NCBI GenBank assembly: GCA_949289155.1
Contig: CASEMX010000001.1
Span: forward strand, 124,001-188,000
DNA: 64,000 nt
Direction of reading: 5' to 3'
Origin: an uncultured Parabacteroides sp.
Lineage (GTDB): Bacteria; Bacteroidota; Bacteroidia; Bacteroidales; Tannerellaceae
Under the pieces are notes generated by a model. It was not told where the DNA came from and made no database searches. It was given only the letters and a program-made list of their open reading frames with translations. The translations under genes were made by a program, and so were the position numbers. Numbering within the stretch: the first letter of the stretch is position 1; every line of letters begins with the position of its first letter. This document shows positions 17,034-26,076 of this stretch, piece by piece.

Positions 17034-18323
17034 TTACTCCTTGTTTCCTTCCTCTTCGCTTACTTTCCGTACCAAAACCTTGTCGATACGCGCGCCATCC
17101 ATATCGACGACTTCGAATTCGAAACACATCCAGCTCAGTTTTTCTCCGGTCTTCGGGAGACGCTCCAAGATATCCAGAATCAAACCGCTGATGGTATTGT
17201 AATCGTGTTCCGAATATAAATCCTCCATATCGAAGTAGGCAAGGAAATCGTAGAACGAATACTGACCATCGACCAGCCAAGTCCCATCTGCGCGTTCGAC
17301 CATTTCCAGTTCTTCGTCCGCTTCCGGAACCTGTCCTACCAATCCCTCCATGATATCCTTCAGGGTCACGATACCTTCTATCCCGCCGAATTCATCCGTC
17401 ACGATGGCATATTTCACGCGCGCCTGCTTGAATTGCTCCAATGTCGTATAAACGCTCTGGTTTTCCGGAACGAATTGTGCAGGACGGACGATTTTGCGCA
17501 AAGAAAAGTCCGGCGTATTGATATGGACAAACAGGTCTTTCAGCGAAACGACCCCGATAAAATCGTCGAACTTCCCTTCGGCTACCGGATAAATATCGAA
17601 CAAGTTCGCTTCTACCTTTTTATTTATCTCTTCTGCCGAATCCATCACGTCGAGCCATACCATATCTCCGCGGTGCGTCATAATCGAATCCACCCGGCGG
17701 TCGCCCAAATTGAATACGCGCTCCACGATGTCGTGCTCTACTTCCTGTACTTCTCCGTCATCAAAGCCCTCTTTGACGATAGCCTTGATTTCTTCTTCCG
17801 TAACTTTCGAGTCTTCCACCTTATCCAGCCCTAACATTCTTACAGCCAACGCCGTACTTTTGGAGAGCAACCAAACGAAAGGCGAAGCCAACAGCGACAG
17901 CATGTGCATCGGACGGGCTATCAGCATCGATACCCGTTCGGAAAAACTCATGCCTATCCGTTTCGGGACCAATTCGCCGAAGATAAGTGTCAGATAAGTA
18001 ACGATTACGACAATCAAAGTCTTCGAAATCCACAGCGCGTGCGGCTCCAATTCCGGAATATACGCAATGAATACGGCTAAATCGCCGGCCAATGTTTCCC
18101 CTGAATACAAACCGGTCAAGATACCAATCAATGTAATGCCTATTTGTATGGTAGATAAGAATCGGTCAGGCTCTTCGGATAATTTTAATGCCGTTGCTGC
18201 TGAACGACTTCCTTTTTTAGCTTCTGTCTCAAATTTGGATTTTCGAGCGGAGACTAAGGCTATTTCTGACATGGATAAAATTCCATTTAATAAGATAAGG
18301 ACAATAATTATAAATACTTCCAT
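17034..18323 (-). CDS. CorC/HlyC family membrane protein with CBS domains
   Basis: A 429-residue protein with the order CNNM/DUF21 transmembrane domain (about residues 1-190, starting MEVFIIIVLILLNGILSMSE), two CBS domains (about 210-330, IMTHRGDMVWLDV and YAIVTDEFGGIEGIVTLKD) and a C-terminal CorC_HlyC domain (about 345-425). Members are linked to magnesium or other divalent cation efflux and to membrane repair; the older name haemolysin is not supported. It stands alone, 54 bases from xylB, pointing left. Confidence 0.9.
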   Translation of the reverse strand: MEVFIIIVLILLNGILSMSEIALVSARKSKFETEAKKGSRSAATALKLSEEPDRFLSTIQIGITLIGILTGLYSGETLAGDLAVFIAYIPELEPHALWISKTLIVVIVTYLTLIFGELVPKRIGMSFSERVSMLIARPMHMLSLLASPFVWLLSKSTALAVRMLGLDKVEDSKVTEEEIKAIVKEGFDDGEVQEVEHDIVERVFNLGDRRVDSIMTHRGDMVWLDVMDSAEEINKKVEANLFDIYPVAEGKFDDFIGVVSLKDLFVHINTPDFSLRKIVRPAQFVPENQSVYTTLEQFKQARVKYAIVTDEFGGIEGIVTLKDIMEGLVGQVPEADEELEMVERADGTWLVDGQYSFYDFLAYFDMEDLYSEHDYNTISGLILDILERLPKTGEKLSWMCFEFEVVDMDGARIDKVLVRKVSEEEGNKE

Positions 18324-18460
18324 TGATTAATTTACTCTGATTAGGTTGCGAATATACAGATAAATCCGATACGCCGTTCTTTCCCGAAAGAAAATTCTCA
18401 AATTTTTTTAATTTTCGATTTTCTCCCTTGTTGTTTCGCAAGGACAAGCCGTTTTCATCT

Positions 18461-19345
18461 TCAGGGCAATCTTTTCATCCGGACGTCGGCTCCCCACATC
18501 AGCTTTTCGCGCAATGTCTGATAAAAAGTATGGTTATACCGCTTGATGACTTTGGTTGTATAGTTCGCTTTCGAGATGGTCAGTTGGATACCTGCCGGAA
18601 AAATCTCAGAGCGGCCGTCCAATGAAATCAGGAACGTGCGGTTACGGCTCTCTACATTCAATTTTATCTCATAATCATCCGGGATAACCAACGGGCGGAC
18701 GTTGAGCGAGTGCGGAGCTACCGGACTTAATACCAAGCTATTGTCCTGCGGAAGGATAATCGGTCCGTTCACGCTCATGGAATAGGCCGTCGAACCAGTC
18801 GGCGTGGCGATAACTAATCCGTCCGACTGGTAAGAGGTGAGATATTCGCCGTTCAATTCCGTATGAATCGTAATCATTGAAGACGTATCCCGCTTTAATA
18901 TGGCAATTTCATTCAAGGCATAATTATACCCCCGGTATGCCTTTTTCTCCGTACCCAATCGGAGCAGCGTCCGCTCTTCTACCTTATAATAATGTTTGAA
19001 CAATTCCTCCAGCGTATCCTCTACTTCTGTACTTCCGACATCTGCCAAGAAGCCCAGTCGGCCTGTGTTGATTCCCAGAATCGGTATATTCTGCCGATTA
19101 ACCCGGGCTGCCGTCCGCAGAAAGGTCCCGTCGCCTCCCATACTGATTACGACATCCAAATCGAACTCGTCGCCGGACAAAATGCCTGCAACAGGAGGGT
19201 CGAAACTGAATGTCTCATGCAGAAATGCCGCAAAATCCGCGTCAACATAGACTTCAGCTCCCAACGAAGCCAATTTGCTGAAGACACGCCGGATAATACT
19301 CTGTTTTTCTAATTGATATTCGCTACCGAAAATGCCGATTTTCAT
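18461..19345 (-). CDS. nadK: NAD kinase
   Basis: A 294-residue enzyme with the signature VISMGGDGTFLRTAARV (Gly70-Gly71-Asp72-Gly73) and the second conserved block SDGLVIATPTGSTAYSMSVNGPII. It makes NADP from NAD and ATP. Its start overlaps the stop of the upstream CBS protein by four bases, so the two are coupled. Confidence 0.96.
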   Translation of the reverse strand: MKIGIFGSEYQLEKQSIIRRVFSKLASLGAEVYVDADFAAFLHETFSFDPPVAGILSGDEFDLDVVISMGGDGTFLRTAARVNRQNIPILGINTGRLGFLADVGSTEVEDTLEELFKHYYKVEERTLLRLGTEKKAYRGYNYALNEIAILKRDTSSMITIHTELNGEYLTSYQSDGLVIATPTGSTAYSMSVNGPIILPQDNSLVLSPVAPHSLNVRPLVIPDDYEIKLNVESRNRTFLISLDGRSEIFPAGIQLTISKANYTTKVIKRYNHTFYQTLREKLMWGADVRMKRLP

Positions 19346-20010
19346 ATATTAATATAATGTATAAATTCATTGACACGCTCACGGAAAAGGTCATCTATCA
19401 CACCGTTCTTCATGAAATAGCCGGAAACGGTATAATTGAACCGTTCGAAACTACGAATCACAGCCGAAGCATCCTCCAAATCCAGTTTAAGCGTTAATTG
19501 CAAATGGTTGTTTTTCGGATGAGTCCGTGATAGCAAGCTCAGGATATGCGCATGATTGGACTCAACGATGCGGGCAATATCTACTAATGAATAATCGGTC
19601 GAAAGCAAATCCAGCATAATGATACTCCCCGCCGCATTCGCTTGACAAAGCTCTGCCAATGCATCGATTAAACGTTCGCGAGTTAATGAGCCTAAATATT
19701 CCTCCTGCTCCGATACGACGGGTAAAATGCTCAATTCCCGATAGACCATAATCGGCAATGCCTCCAACAAATGAGCATCCTCGCGGATAGAATAGTTGTC
19801 CGCCCCGTTCAATTCTGCCAACGATAGAGAGCTATTTGGCGCCGAAAGAATCTCTTGCTCTGATATCAGGGAATGATAAGTAAACAAATCGTCCGCCAGC
19901 AAAGGCAAATGGTTTACCTTAAAATCATCCATCAACCTCAAAGCATATTCTCCCGTATCAAAACTTTTTAACACGGGGATTTCCTTTGTTATGAAATCTT
20001 TTACCAACAT
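19342..20010 (-). CDS. CBS-domain protein coupled to NAD kinase
   Basis: A 222-residue cytoplasmic protein. Residues about 1-135 form two CBS motifs ([16 protein letters not shown] and [16 protein letters not shown] with [20 protein letters not shown]), and the last 85 residues resemble an ACT-like fold. CBS pairs bind adenosine nucleotides, so a role as nucleotide sensor for the coupled NAD kinase is an attractive inference. The arrangement with nadK is frequent in Bacteroidales. It is transcribed divergently from pdxJ. Confidence 0.85.
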   Translation of the reverse strand: MLVKDFITKEIPVLKSFDTGEYALRLMDDFKVNHLPLLADDLFTYHSLISEQEILSAPNSSLSLAELNGADNYSIREDAHLLEALPIMVYRELSILPVVSEQEEYLGSLTRERLIDALAELCQANAAGSIIMLDLLSTDYSLVDIARIVESNHAHILSLLSRTHPKNNHLQLTLKLDLEDASAVIRSFERFNYTVSGYFMKNGVIDDLFRERVNEFIHYINI

Positions 20011-20036
20011 TTGTCCATTAATTTCCTAAATACTGC

Positions 20037-20067
20037 TATTTTTGCAACTGACTTTGGTGCAAAAATA
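20037..20067. promoter_or_regulatory. Divergent promoter pair between CBS-nadK and pdxJ
   Basis: TATTTTTG at 20037-20044 on the plus strand, with TTTG at 20010-20013, can drive pdxJ. On the minus strand TATTTTTG at 20060-20067 can drive the CBS-nadK operon. Both match TAnnTTTG and point away from each other with overlapping transcripts. Confidence 0.6.
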
Positions 20068-20097
20068 ATCAAAGAAAAACGATTTAGTGATATACAA

Positions 20098-20814
20098 ATG
20101 ACAAATTTAAGTGTAAACATTAACAAAGTGGCAACAATCCGCAATGCTCGTGGTGGCAATATGCCGGATGTTTTAAAGGTTGCTCAAGACGCAGAAGCAT
20201 TTGGTGCGCAAGGAATAACCGTCCATCCTCGTCCGGACGAACGACATATACGTTACGCTGATGTATATGCCCTGAAGCCTTTGATTAAAACAGAATTCAA
20301 TATCGAAGGGTATCCTTGCGAAAAGTTCATTGACTTGGTGCAAAAGGTAAAACCGACGCAAGTTACGTTGGTCCCTGACGCTCCGGATGCCATTACATCG
20401 AATGCGGGCTGGGATGTAAAGAATAATTTCGACTTCCTGTCGGATTTGGTGGAACAATTTACCGGGAATGGTATCCGTACTTCCATATTTGTTGGTACAG
20501 ACCTCGATAATATCGAATGGGCAGCTAAGACAGGGACCGACCGCATCGAATTATATACGGAGCCTTATGCGACTTTATATCCGACCAATCGGGAAGAGGC
20601 AATCGCCCCATTCGTCAAAGCGGCGCAATTAGCCAAGAATTTAGGCTTAGGCGTGAATGCCGGTCATGATTTAAGTTTGGTAAATTTAGCTTATTTCAGT
20701 CAGTACATTCCTTTCCTCGATGAAGTTTCAATCGGACACGCATTAATATGCGATGCATTGTATTTAGGATTGAAAGAAACCATCAAACAATACAAAGAGT
20801 GCTTAATACATTAA
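20098..20814 (+). CDS. pdxJ: Pyridoxine 5'-phosphate synthase
   Basis: A 238-residue TIM-barrel enzyme that condenses 1-deoxy-D-xylulose 5-phosphate with 3-amino-2-oxopropyl phosphate in vitamin B6 synthesis. The start at 20098 is chosen because [20 protein letters not shown] is the normal N terminus; an in-frame TTG 87 bases upstream would overlap the promoter. [23 protein letters not shown] and [10 protein letters not shown] carry the family's active-site residues. Confidence 0.97.
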   Translation: MTNLSVNINKVATIRNARGGNMPDVLKVAQDAEAFGAQGITVHPRPDERHIRYADVYALKPLIKTEFNIEGYPCEKFIDLVQKVKPTQVTLVPDAPDAITSNAGWDVKNNFDFLSDLVEQFTGNGIRTSIFVGTDLDNIEWAAKTGTDRIELYTEPYATLYPTNREEAIAPFVKAAQLAKNLGLGVNAGHDLSLVNLAYFSQYIPFLDEVSIGHALICDALYLGLKETIKQYKECLIH

Positions 20815-20843
20815 TCAAATACTAACGCAAATACTTATTAACG

Positions 20844-21563
20844 ATGAGTCTTTTACTTTTATTACAGTCGGTTGCCGCACAAGCTGCCGACCAGATGCCT
20901 GACTTGACGCAGGTGGCAGAAACTACTATTCCGGCAGAAGCAGAAATGAACATACTGGATTTGGCAGTTAAAGGGGGCTGGATTATGATTGTCCTGTTAA
21001 TCTTGTCGCTTATTGCGATTTATATCTTTGTCCAGCGACTGATTGTCATCCGCCGCGCAGCAAAAGAGGATGTAAACTTCATGAACCGAATCAAAGATTA
21101 TATACACGAAGGGAAAGTCGATTCGGCGTTGAATCTCTGTCGGAGCACGAATACTCCGGCTGCCCGTATGATTGAGAAGGGAATTTCTCGTTTGGGACGC
21201 CCGATGAACGATGTGCTGGTAGCTATCGAGAATGTTGGCAATCTGGAAGTCGCCAAACTGGAAAAGGGCTTCCCGTTGATTGCAACCACTGCAGCTGGTG
21301 CGCCGATGTTAGGTTTCTTGGGAACGGTTACTGGTATGGTCCGCGCCTTCTTCGATATGGCGAACGCAGGAACTAACGTCGATGTGTCATTGCTTTCCGG
21401 CGGTATTTACGAAGCCTTGGTGACGACTGTCGGCGGATTGGTTGTCGGCATCATTGCCCTGTTTGCTTACAACTATTTGGTCTCTCAAGTGGACAATGTC
21501 GTCAATAAAATGGAAATGCGCACGATGGAGTTCATGGACTTATTAAACGAACCGGCAAACTAA
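20844..21563 (+). CDS. exbB: MotA/TolQ/ExbB proton channel protein
   Basis: A 239-residue inner-membrane protein with an early membrane helix (GWIMIVLLILSLIAIYIFV) and a downstream pair of helices flanking the TolQ/ExbB signature GFLGTVTGMVRAFFDMA. With ExbD and TonB, encoded next, it uses the proton gradient to power outer-membrane receptors. It follows pdxJ by 29 bases and may share its transcript. Confidence 0.93.
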   Translation: MSLLLLLQSVAAQAADQMPDLTQVAETTIPAEAEMNILDLAVKGGWIMIVLLILSLIAIYIFVQRLIVIRRAAKEDVNFMNRIKDYIHEGKVDSALNLCRSTNTPAARMIEKGISRLGRPMNDVLVAIENVGNLEVAKLEKGFPLIATTAAGAPMLGFLGTVTGMVRAFFDMANAGTNVDVSLLSGGIYEALVTTVGGLVVGIIALFAYNYLVSQVDNVVNKMEMRTMEFMDLLNEPAN

Positions 21564-21570
21564 TAGCATC

Positions 21571-21981
21571 ATGGCTTTAAAAAGAAGAACCAAAGTATCG
21601 GAAAACTTCAGCATGGCGTCGATGACGGACGTTATCTTCCTGCTGTTGATTTTCTTTATGGTTACATCGACGGTTGTGATTCCGAATGCTATCAAAGTTA
21701 CATTGCCGCAATCGCAGAAACAGACTGCCGCAAAGCCTTTGACACGCGTTACAATCGATGCCGGGCTGAACTATTACGTCGCTTTCGGCAAGCAAAAGGA
21801 GATGCAGGTCTCTTTCGAGGAGATTACTCCGTTCTTGCAGGAATGCTACGCCAAGGAACCGGAAATGTACGTGGCATTGTATGCTGACGAGACAGTCCCG
21901 TACAAGGAAATCGTGAAGATTCTCAATATCGCAAACGAGAATAAGTTCAAAATGGTGCTGGCTACAAGGCCGCAAAAGTAA
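21571..21981 (+). CDS. exbD: Biopolymer transport protein ExbD/TolR
   Basis: A 136-residue protein with one N-terminal membrane helix in which the proton-carrying Asp sits (ASMTDVIFLLLIFFMVTS), followed by a periplasmic domain. Normal length and position between exbB and tonB. Confidence 0.94.
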   Translation: MALKRRTKVSENFSMASMTDVIFLLLIFFMVTSTVVIPNAIKVTLPQSQKQTAAKPLTRVTIDAGLNYYVAFGKQKEMQVSFEEITPFLQECYAKEPEMYVALYADETVPYKEIVKILNIANENKFKMVLATRPQK

Positions 21982-21986
21982 TCTAT

Positions 21987-22829
21987 ATGAAATTGAAGAA
22001 AGAGGATATATACGGATTAATCGGCACGGTGGCATTTCACGCCGTCCTGTTCCTGATTCTCTGGTTTACGGTGCTGAAAGCGGCCATACCGGAGGAGGAT
22101 AGCGGCGTGTTGGTCAACTTCGGTAACGTGGACAGTGCCGCCGGGACATTCGAGCCTCGATATACCGGGCAACAACTCCCGCAAGAAACCACTACCCCTC
22201 CGCCGCCACAGCCGGTTGCCGAGGCTCCTAAAGAGGATTTGTTGACGCAAGACCTCGAAGAGAGCGTCTCCTTGGACGAGCAAAAGAAGGAAGAGGAGCG
22301 GAAGAAGGCGGAAGAGGAAAAGCGCCGGAAAGAGGCAGAAGAGCAGGAACGCATCCGTAAGGAAAAGGAGGCCGAAGCCAAACGCATCGCTGAAGAACGG
22401 CGCAAGCAGGCGGAAGCCATCAGCAACAAAGTCGCAGGCGCATTCGGTATCGGCGCAGCGGAAGGCAATAGTCAAGGCAGCGCAACGGAAGGCTCCGGCA
22501 ATCAGGGAAGTCCGTTCGGTAATTCGGACCACGGTGCGGATGAGGGCGTCGGCGGATATGGCTCGTTCAACCTCAACGGTCGCTCGCTGGGCGCAGGCGG
22601 ACTTCCGCGTCCTGCCTACACCATCCAAGAGGAGGGGAAAATCGTAATCAACATCACGGTGAATCCGAAAGGAAACGTTATCTTTGCGGAAATCGGCCGC
22701 GGAACAAATATTGACAACGCTTCGATGCGGCGCAGCGCATTGGAGGCTGCCCGGCGGGCAACGTTCAACAGCATCAGCGGAGCCAATAACCAGAGCGGGA
22801 CGATTACCTACGTCTATAAACTTAAATAA
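21987..22829 (+). CDS. tonB: TonB-like energy transducer with charged coiled-coil linker
   Basis: A 280-residue protein. A membrane helix lies at about residues 10-29, then a proline-rich stretch (TTPPPPQPVAEAP), a long Lys/Glu/Arg coiled coil at about 100-155 of the type seen in TolA, a glycine-rich region and a C-terminal TonB domain (ITVNPKGNVIFAEIGRGT to the end). It spans the periplasm to contact outer-membrane receptors. The TolA-like helix means a Tol role cannot be excluded. Confidence 0.88.
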   Translation: MKLKKEDIYGLIGTVAFHAVLFLILWFTVLKAAIPEEDSGVLVNFGNVDSAAGTFEPRYTGQQLPQETTTPPPPQPVAEAPKEDLLTQDLEESVSLDEQKKEEERKKAEEEKRRKEAEEQERIRKEKEAEAKRIAEERRKQAEAISNKVAGAFGIGAAEGNSQGSATEGSGNQGSPFGNSDHGADEGVGGYGSFNLNGRSLGAGGLPRPAYTIQEEGKIVINITVNPKGNVIFAEIGRGTNIDNASMRRSALEAARRATFNSISGANNQSGTITYVYKLK

Positions 22830-22840
22830 TCGAAAGAACA

Positions 22841-23386
22841 ATGGAAAAAGCATTTGTATTTTTAGCTACCGGCTTCGAAGAGATGGAAGCCATTGGTACA
22901 GTTGACGTGCTGCGTCGTGCAGGAATCGATGCAGCCACAGTGTCTATCACCGGAAACAAGGCAGTAGCCGGAGCACATAATATCACTGTTCAGGCAGACT
23001 ACCTGATGGAAGAAGCGCCGCTCGAAGGAGCCGCTGCGCTCGTATTGCCGGGCGGACTTCCCGGAGCCACGAACCTGAACGCTTGCACGCCGCTCAAAGA
23101 GGCATTGCTCCAGCAATATCGCGAAGGGCGCATCGTAGCGGCTATCTGCGCAGCCCCGCTGGTATTGGGCGGACTGGGATTGTTGAAGGGACGCCGCGCC
23201 ACTTGTTACCCCAGCTTCGAAGAATATCTGATTGGCGCGACTACGGCAGGCGCTAACGTCGAAGTAGATGGCAACGTCATCACCGGCAAAGGCCCCGGAC
23301 TTGTGTTCGACTTCGGACTGGCATTGGCCGAAGCCATCAAGGGCAAAGCCGTTGCCGAAGAGGTCGCCGGCGGGATGTTACTTTGA
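22841..23386 (+). CDS. DJ-1/PfpI family protein
   Basis: A 181-residue class-I glutamine-amidotransferase-like protein. It opens KAFVFLATGFEEMEA, with the conserved glutamate, and carries the nucleophile elbow AAICAAPLVLGGLGLL with the reactive cysteine. DJ-1 relatives act as glyoxalase III, deglycase or oxidative-stress proteins; the exact activity is not predictable. It begins 11 bases after tonB and ends the operon before a good terminator. Confidence 0.93.
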   Translation: MEKAFVFLATGFEEMEAIGTVDVLRRAGIDAATVSITGNKAVAGAHNITVQADYLMEEAPLEGAAALVLPGGLPGATNLNACTPLKEALLQQYREGRIVAAICAAPLVLGGLGLLKGRRATCYPSFEEYLIGATTAGANVEVDGNVITGKGPGLVFDFGLALAEAIKGKAVAEEVAGGMLL

Positions 23387-23448
23387 ATTCTCGTATGAAT
23401 TACTATAAAGCTTCCGAACCGATGCGAATCGCTTTGGAGCAACCACTC

Positions 23449-23490
23449 TAAGAGGTCTTCTCAAAATGATATTGGGAAGGCCTCTTTTTT
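23449..23490 (+). terminator. Rho-independent terminator of the exb-tonB-DJ-1 operon
   Basis: AGAGGTCTTC pairs with GGGAAGGCCTCT and is followed by a run of six T. It lies 63 bases after the DJ-1 gene stop. Confidence 0.85.
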
Positions 23491-23526
23491 ATTGCCTGCA
23501 CCCGACACGTTGACCTAATGAAAACG

Positions 23527-23775
23527 ATTCCTGCACGCCGAAGAAAAGTTCATCTCCTGCCGATGGAAAGTTCAACACTTAGGCAGGAAAAGTTCTGCGC
23601 CTGCCGTAGAAAAGTTAAAACGCCAGTGTGGTTTCTATAAACGCCAGTGGCGTTTTTACAATTGCCTGTGTCGTTTTTATAAACGCCACAGGCGTTTTAA
23701 GATTTCCCGCCGACAAAAATAACTTTTCCCGCCGAGCTTTTTAACTTTACACCGGCAGGCACAGAACTTTTCTTC
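23527..23775. repeat. Large imperfect inverted array with AAACGCC-GGCGTTT palindromes
   Basis: The left half repeats a CTGCCG plus GAAAAGTT phrase several times, the centre holds palindromes of the type AAACGCCAGTGGCGTTT and AAACGCCACAGGCGTTT, and the right half repeats the mirrored AACTTTT plus CCCGCCG phrase. The whole 250 bases can fold on itself. It occupies part of the gene-free region between the chromosome operon and the prophage. Confidence 0.75.
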
Positions 23776-24262
23776 GGGGGGTGGAGGTAGGGGATAGGCA
23801 TACTGATGAACAGGATTGCCCTATATGCGGTCAGGATAATCTATTCGAACAGGATGTAGCTTGTTAAGGGAATCATCGACCGAATTTATCGGACAATATC
23901 CATATAATAAGGAAAAGCAAACGATTATGTATTAGGCGTATTGCGATGAAAGGCTGTCTTAAAGCAAAAAAGGGAAGCTCTTCCGAACTTCCCTTTCGTG
24001 ATCGGGCTGGGATTAAAATATAAATATAGAATAATATATAGTGGTATATAAATCAAATAATTATACATTAAGAAATCGCTATTGGTATCGCAATATCTAT
24101 ATTATTGTATTATAGAAAGAGGGGAAAAACAAAAAATATTTTTCTTTTTTTGCCCGGCACATCCCCGACACACTTTTTGAGGGTAAAAAAACGGGCATTC
24201 TTGTAATCACTGCTGGATTTCCTTATATTTCATGAGAAAAGAATTAGGAAAATAGCTAAAGT
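23776..24262. other. Gene-free AT-rich stretch at the prophage border
   Basis: No convincing coding frame is seen. From about 24000 the sequence is very AT-rich with many TATA runs. A leftward terminator lies at 23967-23998. The prophage attachment site may be here, but no tRNA and no recognisable repeat of the far end can be identified because the far end is outside the window. Confidence 0.5.
23967..23998 (-). terminator. Leftward terminator at the prophage border
   Basis: AAAGGGAAG pairs with CTTCCCTTT; read on the minus strand the stem is followed by a T run. It would stop leftward transcription arriving from the prophage side. Confidence 0.7.
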
Positions 24263-24340
24263 ATGGGCGCTTTAATTATGTTTGGTTTGGTTATTGCCAT
24301 TGCTTTTGCCGGAGGCATTTACTTTTATGGTGCAGGATAA
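24263..24340 (+). CDS. Possible 25-residue hydrophobic peptide
   Basis: A short frame encodes an almost entirely hydrophobic peptide beginning MGALIMFGLVIAIAFAGG and ending YFYGAG, enough for one membrane helix. A weak purine-rich stretch precedes the ATG and a hairpin (CGGAGCA with TGCTCCG) follows the stop. Type I toxins and small membrane regulators look like this, but so do chance frames; no family was recognised. Confidence 0.35.
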   Translation: MGALIMFGLVIAIAFAGGIYFYGAG

Positions 24341-24405
24341 GAAAACGGAGCACCATGTAGAATAATGGGAACTTTAGTATAATTTTTTAATTGCTCCGTA
24401 AAATG

Positions 24406-24436
24406 CGGGGGCTTTTCTTTTACCTCTAAAGCCCCG
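24406..24436 (-). terminator. Hairpin after the spanin-like gene
   Basis: CGGGGGCTTT faces AAAGCCCCG with a 12-base loop, 20 bases beyond the leftward stop codon at 24457. Likely end of the leftward late transcript. Confidence 0.65.
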
Positions 24437-24456
24437 AAAAAGAGGATGAGTAGAAG

Positions 24457-24855
24457 CTATTTCTTCAGCTTGTAGACCATCCGTCCTACCACAATCAGGA
24501 TAAATACGAACACAAGCCCGATAGCCCATCCGCCATAATAGACTTTGACGCGCTGCCATTTGGTGAGCTCCTTCTCCACGGGATAGGGGACGCTCACGGT
24601 ATCGCTCTTGTTTATATAGAGCGTGTCCGTCCGGTCTTTGTATTTGTAGATGTACTTCAGGCGGAACTCTGTCACCGTGTCGCCCCGCTCCGTGATGTGG
24701 ACGCTGTCCTTTACGAGGATGCTGTCCAGCCGGGCGGATTGGATATAGACCGTATCGTGCCGCACCGTCTCCAGCGGGTAGTACTTAATCGTCTTGCATC
24801 CCGACCATATTGCTGATGTCAGCAAAATGATAAGTAGGTATATAACATTCTTCAT
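24457..24855 (-). CDS. Candidate unimolecular spanin (lipoprotein with C-terminal membrane helix)
   Basis: A 132-residue protein. ATG at 24855 is chosen because it opens a lipoprotein signal (MKNVIYLLIILLTSAIWSGC); an upstream in-frame ATG would add 25 unrelated residues. The mature part is a beta-rich, charged ectodomain of about 80 residues and residues 108-128 form a membrane helix (GGWAIGLVFVFILIVVGRMV). An outer-membrane lipid anchor plus an inner-membrane helix in one chain is the layout of u-spanins such as phage T1 gp11, which fuse the two membranes at lysis. It lies at the end of the lysis side of the prophage. No sequence similarity to a named spanin was recognised. Confidence 0.7.
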   Translation of the reverse strand: MKNVIYLLIILLTSAIWSGCKTIKYYPLETVRHDTVYIQSARLDSILVKDSVHITERGDTVTEFRLKYIYKYKDRTDTLYINKSDTVSVPYPVEKELTKWQRVKVYYGGWAIGLVFVFILIVVGRMVYKLKK

Positions 24856-24966
24856 GCCAATAATATCTATACCATACCCGTACTTGGATGCCGCCCGGAT
24901 ATGATTAAGGCGGTATTCTTTTCTTGACATGGATGGAATACCGCCTTTTCAAATTATGAGATTTTC

Positions 24967-26022
24967 TTATACTCTTTGTTTTAGATATATCACATTTTGT
25001 TTGAAGTCAAATACGTCTTTTATTATGTCTAATGGTAACTTCATGGTTTGTGCCATTTGTACGTTGTCATAATTCAGCCCTTTAGTTATCAATTCATAAG
25101 ATTTTCTTATGATAACAGGTTCATCAATAAACACTTCCACAGGTTCTTTTTTTAACCAACCGTAGCGGCTCATCTCCGTTCGCTGGCTAATAAAACGCCG
25201 TTCATCTATTTTCCCCAGTTTTTTTGCACGCAAAAGGATAGAATACATTGAGGTAAGCCAATACTGTTTCAGTGTTTTGGCATCCTTCAATTTCAGCCCG
25301 TCCAAAGAATGCTTAATTCCATCTGCTGGCATAAGCAGCTCTGCCGCAAAACGGTTTGCCTCATCTTCCTTATCCCGGCTTTCAGGAACAAAAATGTCGC
25401 AACTTTGGTGCATTATGATATGTCCTAATTCATGCGCCAAGCTATATCGAATGCGGTCATTGCTCATGTTCTTGTTAACCACAACCAAGTGATTTCCTTT
25501 ATCGCTAATCAATGATACGCCATCAAATTCCTCATACGGGCAATTCCAAAAGAACATGGTAACACCGTTGCTTTCCAATATGTTGCAAATATTTTCAATA
25601 GGTTTCAATCCCAACCGAAATTGCTTGCGCACATAAAGGGCTGCTTCTTCTGGCGTAATCCCATTCTCTAAGTCCATGTATTTAAATTTGAACTCCGGAA
25701 TTTCCACTTCGTCCGTCATCCAATCAAAACAATAGGCACAAAGGGCCACAAAACGGTCTATCCGATCCCTATCAGACACCCGAATACTTGCCTTCTTACG
25801 ATAATGCTTACATACAACCGTATTATCAATGTCCAAATCGAGGAACTCAATCGGGAATCTTAATAGCTCCATAATCCGCTTTAATACACTATCCGACAAA
25901 CTGCCCAATCCTTTTTCGAATTTCGACAGATTCGATTGAGACAATCCATCAACGGCTTTTGCTAATTCAGTTTGCGTATAGCCGCGATACTGCCTTGCGA
26001 ATGTTAATTGTTTGCTTTTCAT
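24967..26022 (-). CDS. HTH regulator fused to ImmA/IrrE metallopeptidase
   Basis: A 351-residue protein with an N-terminal Xre helix-turn-helix (about residues 3-60, SNLSKFEKGLGSLSD) and a COG2856 zinc-peptidase domain with the motif HELGH (His197, Glu198, His201) and a downstream glutamate region DEANRFAAELLMP. Such fusions act as phage regulators that are inactivated by or cleave partner proteins, and also as antitoxin-like subunits. It shares a leftward operon with the 197-residue gene upstream, behind a promoter with a palindromic operator, so it probably binds that operator. Confidence 0.88.
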   Translation of the reverse strand: MKSKQLTFARQYRGYTQTELAKAVDGLSQSNLSKFEKGLGSLSDSVLKRIMELLRFPIEFLDLDIDNTVVCKHYRKKASIRVSDRDRIDRFVALCAYCFDWMTDEVEIPEFKFKYMDLENGITPEEAALYVRKQFRLGLKPIENICNILESNGVTMFFWNCPYEEFDGVSLISDKGNHLVVVNKNMSNDRIRYSLAHELGHIIMHQSCDIFVPESRDKEDEANRFAAELLMPADGIKHSLDGLKLKDAKTLKQYWLTSMYSILLRAKKLGKIDERRFISQRTEMSRYGWLKKEPVEVFIDEPVIIRKSYELITKGLNYDNVQMAQTMKLPLDIIKDVFDFKQNVIYLKQRV

Positions 26023-26076
26023 CTTTCCATGACACCTTTATATTTATAAACAAGCAGACGGCACTCCGGTTGTTTA

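Noticed and set aside
17034-18323. Haemolysin
   Set aside because: The CNNM-CBS-CorC domain order indicates a cation-related membrane protein; haemolysin is a historical label.
22017-22853. 278-codon minus-strand frame opposite tonB
   Set aside because: Caused by the repetitive Lys/Glu coding sequence of the tonB linker.
23776-24262. tRNA or attachment site at the prophage border
   Set aside because: No cloverleaf could be found by eye and the other prophage end is outside the window, so no duplicate can be compared.
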